Shown: positions 54,790 through 62,147 of the stretch, piece by piece
Numbering within the stretch: position 1 is the stretch's first letter
Layout of the letters: every line of letters begins with the position of its first letter
DNA from: an uncultured Streptococcus sp.
GTDB taxonomy: Bacteria > Bacillota > Bacilli > Lactobacillales > Streptococcaceae
Assembly: GCF_901875575.1 (NCBI RefSeq)
Contig: NZ_CABFMF010000022.1
Span: forward strand, 70,541-134,540
Reading direction: 5' to 3'
DNA: 64,000 bases
Program-made: the position numbers and the translations under genes
Notes under the pieces: model-generated
What the model was told of the DNA's origin: nothing
What the model saw: only the letters and a program-made list of their open reading frames with translations
The model's database searches: none

Positions 54790-56954
54790 TAACGAATCCT
54801 CTTTTCTAAGCGTTTCGCTAGTCTAGTCAAAAGGGTAATAATTACAAGATAGAAAATTGCAAGAATTGCATACATCTTGAAACTTTGGTAGTTACGAGCG
54901 ATGATAATCTTACCAGTTTGGAAGAGTTCAACCAAACCGATAGCAGATACGATGGTTGTATCTTTTAGGGCGATAACGAATTGGTTAACAAAGTTTGGCA
55001 ACATCAACTTAGTTGCTTGTGGCAAGATAATCTTACGCATGGTTTTTCCGTAGGAGATACCAAGACTGCGGCTTGCCTCCATTTGGCCAACTGGAACGGC
55101 CTGGATACCACCACGAACGATTTCAGCGATATAGGCAGCAGCATTGAGTGAGAGGGCAATGGTACCAGCTACAAAGTCGTTAATTGGACTTTGTTGACCT
55201 GTGATGGATTCGATAAAGTTTGGAATTCCCCAGAAGATAAAGGCTGCAAGGATCATCAAAGGAATACCACGGATAACATCAACGAAAATCTCAGCAAGAA
55301 TGCGAAGTGATTTATAAGGACTCACGCTAAACATACCAAAGATAATTCCGATAATAATGGCAAAAGCAAATGAAATAAGTGCTAAAGCAAGAGTGATACC
55401 AAGTCCGCTAAGGAGTTGGTTGTAGTTGTTTTGAAGCAAGCCCCAGATAGTTGTTTCGTCAACAGTGCTTGTTGAAGCAGATGAAGATTCGCTAGCTAGG
55501 TACTTGTCAAGAATCTTTTGGAATTCACCGTTTGCTTTAAGGTTAGCAAGTCCGTTGTTGAACATTTCAATCAATTCTGGATTTGATCCCTTTTTAACGG
55601 CAAAGGCTGTTTCACCAATTGGAGTACCGGTTATTGGTGTTTTCAATTTTTGACCTTGGCTGATAGAGTATTTAAGAACAGGCTCATCATCCATTACGGC
55701 ATCGACAGATCCAGTGTTTAAACTGTCATACATTGATGAACCATCAGCGAAAGTCTTAATTTTGTATCCATACTTACTTTGGTTTTCTGTTAAGAAAGTT
55801 TGAGAAGCCGTTCCGTTTTTAACACCGACTGTTTTCCCTTTCAAATCTTCATAAGAAGCAATGGTACTTGATTCTTTAACACCAAGAATGGTATTAGCAG
55901 TATAGTAGGATTCTGAGAAATCAAAGGTTGCCTTACGTGCATCAGTGACTGACATTCCTGCAATAATACCATCTGCTTGGCCAGCTTGGACAGCACTGAT
56001 TGCAGCATCAAAACCTGGATTGGTGATTTCGATTTCAAAACCTTGGTCTTTTGCAATAGCTTTGATCAGTTCCATATCGATACCCGTGTATTGGTTACTT
56101 GAGTTCTGGAATACAAAAGGTGCAAAAGATGAATCACTAGCAATAATGTATTTAGCTTTGACTGGAGTTGCTTTTAATCCAGCTGCAGTAGAAGTTGTTG
56201 GTACTGCTGACGATGATGAAGCAGTCCATTTCTTGATAATCTGATCAAGACTACCATCTTTTTTCATTTCTGCCAATGCTTGGTTAAATTCAGTGACAAG
56301 GTGTTCATATTTGCTTCCTTTTTTAACCCCGAAAGCAAAACTTCCAACCGCTTCACCATCCATATCAATATGAAGGTCTTGGCCTTGGTTGATTGCATAC
56401 TCGATAACAGGCTTGTCATCCATCATAGCGTCAATAGAACCAGCACTTAAGCTGTTATTCATCAAGTCACCAGTATCAAACGTTTTAATAGTAAAACCGT
56501 ATTTATCTTTGATGCTTTCAAGGAAACGTTGGGCTGCAGTTCCATTTTTAACACCAACAGTTTTTCCTTTCAGTTGTTCGTATTGACTAATCTTATGAGA
56601 TTTTGTGGTTGCGATGACAACTTTTGTATCATAGTAAGTATCAGACATAGTGAAGACATGTTCACGTTCTTTAGTCTTAGTCATACCTGCCATGATGGCA
56701 TCTGCTTGTCCTGCTTGGACTGCATTGACCGCCGCATCAAAGCCAGGATAGGACATCTGGATATTCCAACCTTTAATTTTAGCGACTCTGTTGATAATAT
56801 CAACATCAATTCCTTTGTAGGTTTGATCTGAATCTTTAAACTCAAAAGGTGCATAAGCTGTATCAGAAACGATTTTAATCGTATCAGCTTTGGCAATGCC
56901 TAATGAGAAAATTGGAAATAAAATTAGCAAAAATGCTAGAAAATTTTTCTTCAT
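54789..56954 (-). CDS. glnP: Glutamine ABC transporter: two substrate-binding domains fused to permease
   Basis: 721 residues. Cleaved signal peptide (residues 1-23, GIAKADT). Two tandem extracytoplasmic binding domains (about 25-250 and 272-490) share the same motifs, SDTAYAPFEFKDSDQTYKGI and SDSSFAPFVFQNSSNQYTGI, each with DAAVNAVQAGQAD or DAAISAVQAGQAD. A hydrophobic permease domain follows (about 505-720) with the EAA loop PVGQMEASRSLGISYGKTM. This is the GlnPQ architecture in which two receptors feed one dimeric channel. Lies with glnQ in a two-gene minus-strand operon. Confidence 0.94.
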   Translation of the reverse strand: MKKNFLAFLLILFPIFSLGIAKADTIKIVSDTAYAPFEFKDSDQTYKGIDVDIINRVAKIKGWNIQMSYPGFDAAVNAVQAGQADAIMAGMTKTKEREHVFTMSDTYYDTKVVIATTKSHKISQYEQLKGKTVGVKNGTAAQRFLESIKDKYGFTIKTFDTGDLMNNSLSAGSIDAMMDDKPVIEYAINQGQDLHIDMDGEAVGSFAFGVKKGSKYEHLVTEFNQALAEMKKDGSLDQIIKKWTASSSSAVPTTSTAAGLKATPVKAKYIIASDSSFAPFVFQNSSNQYTGIDMELIKAIAKDQGFEIEITNPGFDAAISAVQAGQADGIIAGMSVTDARKATFDFSESYYTANTILGVKESSTIASYEDLKGKTVGVKNGTASQTFLTENQSKYGYKIKTFADGSSMYDSLNTGSVDAVMDDEPVLKYSISQGQKLKTPITGTPIGETAFAVKKGSNPELIEMFNNGLANLKANGEFQKILDKYLASESSSASTSTVDETTIWGLLQNNYNQLLSGLGITLALALISFAFAIIIGIIFGMFSVSPYKSLRILAEIFVDVIRGIPLMILAAFIFWGIPNFIESITGQQSPINDFVAGTIALSLNAAAYIAEIVRGGIQAVPVGQMEASRSLGISYGKTMRKIILPQATKLMLPNFVNQFVIALKDTTIVSAIGLVELFQTGKIIIARNYQSFKMYAILAIFYLVIITLLTRLAKRLEKRIR

Positions 56955-57065
56955 TTTTAGTCTCCTTTTCCGAATATTTTACCATTATAGCAAAAAAAAC
57001 AAAAAAAGGCAAATTTTTATAAAAACTATGTAAGAAGATATAACATCTGTAATTCTGATTTTGTC

Positions 57066-57093
57066 TTGAATCACACAACAGAAGTGCTATAAT
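57066..57093 (+). promoter_or_regulatory. Promoter of the CPBP protease gene
   Basis: TTGAAT (57066-57071), 16-base spacer, TATAAT (57088-57093). Confidence 0.75.
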
Positions 57094-57127
57094 AAAGGTA
57101 TATCATATAGTAAAAGAGGATAAAGTT

Positions 57128-58081
57128 ATGAAAGACAAAAGAATCTTAAAAGACTTTGAAACTTCTAAAATGAGTTTAAACATTTACACAAGCCCCTTGT
57201 TAGCTCTATTTTTCGTCTATGTATCTGAGTTCATATCTTCTCTATTTTTTGGACTCAGTTTTTTAGTATTGATCGGGCTATTTAGCAATCTTGGTATGGG
57301 TGGTCAAAGAATTGCAGATTTCCTTCAAATGTTATTTCAGAATTTATCTGATAAATCAAGTGACATCCATTTAATATTTGAATTACTGTCCTTTGGTTTT
57401 ATCATCTTAACTGTGTTTAGATGGACTAGAAAAGTAGAGAAAAGACCTATTCGAACCTTGGGATTCTATAAAGAAAATTTTTTAAGTGCCTTACTTAAAG
57501 GATACGGTCTTGGTCTATCCCTCTTTATACTTGCTTTGGCTGGACTAGTAGTGTTGGGGCAGTATCAATTTGACTCCATTCACTTGGATACTTATTCGCT
57601 AGCTTTTACTTTATTTACAATACCTTTTTGGATTTTACAAGGGACGGCAGAAGAATTGGTTACTCGTGCTTGGTTGATTCCACAATTGGCTAAGAGAACC
57701 AATCTTAAAGTCGCTATTATCATATCTAGTAGTCTCTTTACCTTACTGCATTTAGGAAATTCAGGCATAACGTTCTTATCTGCAATTGATCTCTTTTTAT
57801 TTGGGGTTGCCATGTCCCTATATCTTCTTAAAACAGATACTATATGGGGTGTAGGTGGTATTCATGGAGCTTGGAATTTCGCACAGGGCAACCTCTTTGG
57901 AGTATTAGTTAGTGGTCAGTCTTCAGGGACCTCAATCATGAAATTTACTCCACAAGGCAATCAAGACTGGCTATCTGGTGGGTCTTTTGGTATTGAGGGT
58001 TCCATCGTGTCCAGTATTATTTTGTTTCTGCTGATTGTCTATCTCGCTTATCAATTAAAGAAAGAAAATGAAAGGATGTGA
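57128..58081 (+). CDS. CPBP family intramembrane metalloprotease
   Basis: 317 residues with about eight membrane helices. CPBP (Abi) motif 1 is GTAEELVTRAWLIPQLAKR near residues 175-193 (EExxxR-like), and motif 2 has SSLFTLLHLGNSG near 206-218. The third conserved histidine/asparagine region is IWGVGGIHGAWNFAQGNLFG near 241-260. Family members cleave membrane substrates, including CaaX-like proteins and bacteriocin-related peptides; some provide self-immunity. No bacteriocin gene is visible near it. Confidence 0.88.
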   Translation: MKDKRILKDFETSKMSLNIYTSPLLALFFVYVSEFISSLFFGLSFLVLIGLFSNLGMGGQRIADFLQMLFQNLSDKSSDIHLIFELLSFGFIILTVFRWTRKVEKRPIRTLGFYKENFLSALLKGYGLGLSLFILALAGLVVLGQYQFDSIHLDTYSLAFTLFTIPFWILQGTAEELVTRAWLIPQLAKRTNLKVAIIISSSLFTLLHLGNSGITFLSAIDLFLFGVAMSLYLLKTDTIWGVGGIHGAWNFAQGNLFGVLVSGQSSGTSIMKFTPQGNQDWLSGGSFGIEGSIVSSIILFLLIVYLAYQLKKENERM

Positions 58082-58157
58082 CTTCGGTCCGTCCTTTTCT
58101 TCGTGAAAATGTTACAAGTATGCTAAAATAGGAATAGCACATGGAGAGAGGATTCTT

Positions 58158-60146
58158 ATGATTAACCGCATTACAGATAATCAATTTAAACTAGTATCAA
58201 AATATCAACCATCAGGAGATCAACCACAAGCTATCGAGCAATTGGTTGATAACATTGAGGGTGGAGAAAAAGCTCAGATTCTGATGGGGGCGACTGGTAC
58301 AGGGAAGACCTATACCATGAGTCAGGTTATTTCCAAAGTCAATAAACCAACTTTGGTCATTGCCCACAATAAAACTCTAGCAGGACAGCTCTATGGGGAG
58401 TTTAAGGAATTTTTCCCTGAAAATGCTGTTGAGTACTTTGTATCTTACTATGATTATTACCAACCAGAAGCCTATGTCCCTTCTAGTGATACCTATATTG
58501 AAAAGGATAGCTCTGTCAATGATGAAATTGACAAGCTCCGCCACTCAGCGACTTCAGCCCTTTTGGAGCGTAATGATGTTATCGTCGTGGCCTCTGTCTC
58601 TTGTATTTATGGTCTGGGTTCGCCCAAGGAATACGCTGATAGTGTCGTTAGTCTCCGTCCTGGTCTTGAAATTTCTCGTGATAAACTCTTGAATGACTTG
58701 GTGGATATCCAGTTTGAGCGCAATGATATTGATTTCCAACGGGGAAGATTTCGTGTGCGTGGGGATGTGGTAGAGATTTTCCCAGCTTCCCGTGATGAGC
58801 ATGCCTTTCGAGTAGAATTTTTTGGAGACGAAATTGACCGTATTCGTGAGGTTGAGGCCCTGACTGGTCAGGTATTGGGAGAAGTGGATCATTTGGCGAT
58901 TTTCCCTGCGACTCACTTCGTGACCAATGATGACCACATGGAAGTTGCCATTGCTAAAATTCAAGCAGAGTTAGAGGAGCAGTTAGCTATCTTTGAAAAG
59001 GAAGGTAAATTGCTTGAGGCCCAGCGTTTGAAACAGCGGACAGAGTATGATATCGAAATGTTGCGCGAGATGGGCTATACCAACGGGGTTGAAAACTACT
59101 CTCGTCACATGGATGGACGGAGTGAGGGCGAGCCTCCTTATACGCTTCTCGACTTCTTCCCAGATGATTTCTTGATTATGATTGACGAGAGCCACATGAC
59201 TATGGGGCAAATCAAGGGCATGTACAATGGAGACCGCTCTCGTAAGGAAATGCTAGTTAATTATGGTTTCCGTTTGCCGTCAGCTCTGGACAATCGTCCT
59301 CTCCGTCGTGAGGAGTTTGAGAGTCACGTTCATCAGATTGTTTACGTTTCAGCGACACCAGGTGACTATGAAAATGAACAGACTGAGACAGTGATTGAGC
59401 AAATCATTCGTCCAACAGGACTATTGGATCCAGAGGTAGAAGTCCGTCCGACAATGGGACAGATTGATGACCTCTTAGGTGAAATCAATGCCCGTGTTGA
59501 AAAGAACGAACGGACCTTTATCACAACCTTGACCAAGAAAATGGCAGAGGACTTGACCGACTACTTCAAGGAAATGGGCATCAAGGTCAAGTACATGCAC
59601 TCGGATATCAAGACTTTAGAGCGGACAGAGATTATCCGTGACCTGCGCTTGGGTGTCTTTGATGTCTTGGTCGGAATCAACCTCCTTCGTGAAGGGATTG
59701 ACGTACCCGAAGTGAGTCTCGTAGCAATTCTTGATGCTGACAAGGAAGGTTTCCTTCGTAACGAGCGTGGACTCATCCAGACTATTGGACGTGCTGCCCG
59801 TAATAGCGAAGGACATGTCATCATGTATGCGGATACTGTGACCCAGTCTATGCAACGTGCTATTGATGAAACGGCTCGACGCCGCAAAATCCAGATGGCT
59901 TATAATGAAGAGCATGGTATCGTACCACAAACCATTAAGAAAGAAATCCGTGACCTGATCGCTGTAACCAAGGCAGTTTCTAAGGAAGAGGACAAGGAAG
60001 TCGACATCAACAGCCTCAACAAACAAGAGCGCAAAGAACTTGTTAAGAAACTAGAAAAACAAATGCAAGAAGCCGTCGAAGTGCTTGACTTTGAACTCGC
60101 AGCTCAGATTCGTGATATGATGCTGGAAGTCAAAGCCTTGGATTAG
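58158..60146 (+). CDS. uvrB: Excinuclease ABC subunit B
   Basis: DNA damage verification helicase in nucleotide excision repair. 662 residues, normal. Walker A MGATGTGKTYTMSQ is near residue 41, the beta-hairpin YYDYYQPEAYVPSSDTYIEKD near 92, and Walker B LIMIDESHMTMGQ near 335. Helicase motifs include VSATPGDYE and QTIGRAARN near 540. The C-terminal UVR domain (ELVKKLEKQMQEAVEVLDFE) is the UvrC contact. Likely shares a transcript with the next gene 9 bases downstream. Confidence 0.97.
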   Translation: MINRITDNQFKLVSKYQPSGDQPQAIEQLVDNIEGGEKAQILMGATGTGKTYTMSQVISKVNKPTLVIAHNKTLAGQLYGEFKEFFPENAVEYFVSYYDYYQPEAYVPSSDTYIEKDSSVNDEIDKLRHSATSALLERNDVIVVASVSCIYGLGSPKEYADSVVSLRPGLEISRDKLLNDLVDIQFERNDIDFQRGRFRVRGDVVEIFPASRDEHAFRVEFFGDEIDRIREVEALTGQVLGEVDHLAIFPATHFVTNDDHMEVAIAKIQAELEEQLAIFEKEGKLLEAQRLKQRTEYDIEMLREMGYTNGVENYSRHMDGRSEGEPPYTLLDFFPDDFLIMIDESHMTMGQIKGMYNGDRSRKEMLVNYGFRLPSALDNRPLRREEFESHVHQIVYVSATPGDYENEQTETVIEQIIRPTGLLDPEVEVRPTMGQIDDLLGEINARVEKNERTFITTLTKKMAEDLTDYFKEMGIKVKYMHSDIKTLERTEIIRDLRLGVFDVLVGINLLREGIDVPEVSLVAILDADKEGFLRNERGLIQTIGRAARNSEGHVIMYADTVTQSMQRAIDETARRRKIQMAYNEEHGIVPQTIKKEIRDLIAVTKAVSKEEDKEVDINSLNKQERKELVKKLEKQMQEAVEVLDFELAAQIRDMMLEVKALD

Positions 60147-60155
60147 GGGAATTTT

Positions 60156-60782
60156 ATGAATATTTTAGTTATCAATGGACATCCTGATAAAGAAAGCTAC
60201 TGTCAAGCAATTTTTCAAACGATTGTAGAAAGTATAGATTCAAAGAGACATGAACTTGAAGTGATTAATCTTAATGAGGAAGAGTTTGATCCTGTTTTAC
60301 GTTATGGTTATCGACAAAGAATGGAGGACAATCCGTTCATACTTCGCTCTCAGGAATTAATCCAGTGGGCAGATCATTTCATTTTTGTTTATCCTATTTG
60401 GTGGAGTAGTATGCCTAGTCTATTGAAGGGGTGGATTGATCGTGTTTTTACGCCAGGCATTGCATACTCTGCAAATAATCGAGGAAGCTTTATTTTGAAC
60501 TACTTGAGAGGGAGACAGTTCAAAAAGTTACTAAAAGGAAAAACAGCTAGTATCTATGTAACTTCTATGGCACCAACTTGGTGGTACAAAGTATTTTCAG
60601 GTCCGATTAACATTCCAGACAGTTATGGAATATCAGTATTAAAGAATGCTGTATTGAATCACTGTGGCATAAAAACAAAGAGGGTTTCAATCTTAGGAGA
60701 GTTAGGCCGTGAAGTAAATACAAGTTCAACAAGACAAAAATTTCTACAAAAAGTAGCAAAGGAAGTTAGGATGTTGGATTAA
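60156..60782 (+). CDS. NAD(P)H-dependent flavin oxidoreductase (NQO1/MdaB-like)
   Basis: 208 residues with a flavodoxin-like fold: ILVINGHPDKESYCQAIFQ at residues 3-21 (FMN/FAD phosphate loop) and WADHFIFVYPIWWSSMPSLLKGWIDRVFTPGIAY near residues 71-104. These are the hallmark motifs of NAD(P)H quinone reductases and modulators of drug activity. Probably reduces quinones or nitro compounds. 9 bases after uvrB. Confidence 0.88.
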   Translation: MNILVINGHPDKESYCQAIFQTIVESIDSKRHELEVINLNEEEFDPVLRYGYRQRMEDNPFILRSQELIQWADHFIFVYPIWWSSMPSLLKGWIDRVFTPGIAYSANNRGSFILNYLRGRQFKKLLKGKTASIYVTSMAPTWWYKVFSGPINIPDSYGISVLKNAVLNHCGIKTKRVSILGELGREVNTSSTRQKFLQKVAKEVRMLD

Positions 60783-60796
60783 GGAGAAGAAAGTAA

Positions 60797-61285
60797 ATGA
60801 CGGTTATTATCAAATTAATGGAAACTCCTGAAGAGATAGAAGATAAATCCCTCGTTCACTGGCAAACGTGGAAAGAGGCTTATGATAACCTTTTGCCTGC
60901 AGAATTTCAGGAGACAATGACATTAGAAAGATGTCGATTCTTTAGTCAAAAGTATCCAGAAAATACATTGATTGCGATGGATGGTATGAAGGTGGTTGGT
61001 TTTATCAGTTATGGTAACTTTCGTGATGAGACTATTCAAGCTGGTGAAATTATTGCTTTATATGTTTTAAAAGACTATTATGGAAAAGGTATCGCACAAA
61101 AGTTAATGAAAGTAGCTTTGACTGCTCTTGATCATTTTTCTGAAATTTTCTTATGGGTATTGACAGATAATAAACGAGCCATTGCTTTCTATCAAAAAAT
61201 GGGCTTTACTTTTGATGGACAAGAAAAGATGCTTGAACTTGGAAAGCCGATAAAGGAAAAACGGATGGTATTCTATTCTAAATAA
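60797..61285 (+). CDS. GNAT family N-acetyltransferase
   Basis: 162 residues. GNAT motif A is EIIALYVLKDYYGKGIAQKLMKVAL (residues 76-100), with the acetyl-CoA pyrophosphate loop YYGKGIAQ; motif B follows as LWVLTDNKRAIAFYQKMGF (residues 119-137). The N-terminal WQTWKEAYDNLLPAEFQ suggests the streptothricin/spermidine-type subgroup, but the substrate is unknown. 14 bases after the oxidoreductase gene. Confidence 0.9.
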   Translation: MTVIIKLMETPEEIEDKSLVHWQTWKEAYDNLLPAEFQETMTLERCRFFSQKYPENTLIAMDGMKVVGFISYGNFRDETIQAGEIIALYVLKDYYGKGIAQKLMKVALTALDHFSEIFLWVLTDNKRAIAFYQKMGFTFDGQEKMLELGKPIKEKRMVFYSK

Positions 61286-61357
61286 TTTTAAAAAGTAGAA
61301 GCTAATATTTCTGGTACCAAGTCTGAAAATGTAATAACTTAGAAAGCGAGTAAATTT

Positions 61358-61825
61358 ATGTCCCGTTCCCAATTAACAATTTTAACAAACATTTGTCTGA
61401 TTGAAGATTTAGAAACTCAGCGCGTGGTTATGCAGTACCGCGCTCCTGAAATCAATCGCTGGTCAGGTTATGCCTTTCCAGGAGGCCATGTAGAAAACGG
61501 CGAGTCTTTCGCGGAGTCTGTTATTCGTGAAATATATGAAGAAACAGGGTTGACTATCCAAAATCCTCAACTTGTTGGCATTAAAAATTGGCCACTAGAT
61601 ACAGGTGGGCGCTATATTGTCATTTGTTATAAGGCGACTGAGTTCTCTGGTACCCTTCGCTCTTCAGATGAAGGAGAAGTTTCTTGGGTGCAAAAAGACC
61701 AGATTCCAAACTTGGATCTGGCCTATGATATGTTACCCTTGATGGAGATGATGGAAGCTCCGGACAAATCTGAATTTTTCTACCCTCGCCGTACAGAAGA
61801 CGATTGGGAAAAGAAAATTTTCTAA
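61358..61825 (+). CDS. Nudix hydrolase, 8-oxo-dGTP diphosphatase (MutX/MutT-like)
   Basis: 155 residues. A perfect Nudix box, GHVENGESFAESVIREIYEE followed by TGL (residues 44-66). The rest resembles pneumococcal MutX, which removes 8-oxo-dGTP from the nucleotide pool (VVMQYRAPEINRWSGYAFPGGH and ETGLTIQNPQLVGIKNWP). Ribosome site GAAAGCGAG; separate from the GNAT gene by 72 bases. Followed by a strong terminator. Confidence 0.88.
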   Translation: MSRSQLTILTNICLIEDLETQRVVMQYRAPEINRWSGYAFPGGHVENGESFAESVIREIYEETGLTIQNPQLVGIKNWPLDTGGRYIVICYKATEFSGTLRSSDEGEVSWVQKDQIPNLDLAYDMLPLMEMMEAPDKSEFFYPRRTEDDWEKKIF

Positions 61826-61852
61826 TCCTTTACCAAATAACCAAGTTGATTC

Positions 61853-61889
61853 AAGGCCTCCTCGATATAGTGGAGGCCTTGTTGTATTT
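61853..61889 (+). terminator. Terminator of the Nudix gene
   Basis: AAGGCCTCC-tcgatatagt-GGAGGCCTT then GTTGTATTT. The remainder of the 61826-62147 gap is AT-rich and contains the putative promoter and poly-G tract of the surface protein gene. Confidence 0.85.
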
Positions 61890-62076
61890 CCTGTCTAATA
61901 GTAATAGAAGATTAGGAAAAAAATATCTATACTCGCTAAAATTAAATGCTAATTGAATTAGACAAAATATATGCTTATGCTGTTAATTTTTCTGAGAAAG
62001 ATGTAAAATAGAAAGTGTACTATGTTTTTAAAATAGTGTGGTACCCAAAATTAAAAAATGTATCCTTTCCTTAAAT

Positions 62077-62114
62077 TACTAAAATATTTAAGGGGGGGGG
62101 GGTATTTTTTAGTA
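62077..62114 (+). promoter_or_regulatory. 11-G homopolymer inside an inverted repeat upstream of the surface protein gene
   Basis: TACTAAAA (62077-62084) and TTTTAGTA (62107-62114) are inverted arms flanking an uninterrupted run of 11 G at 62092-62102. TAAAAT at 62080-62085 could be a -10 element, which would place the transcription start at the first Gs. The tract is 46 bases before the start codon. Confidence 0.7.
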
Positions 62115-62147
62115 CCTCAAAAATAAAAATAAGAAAGAGGCGATTAG

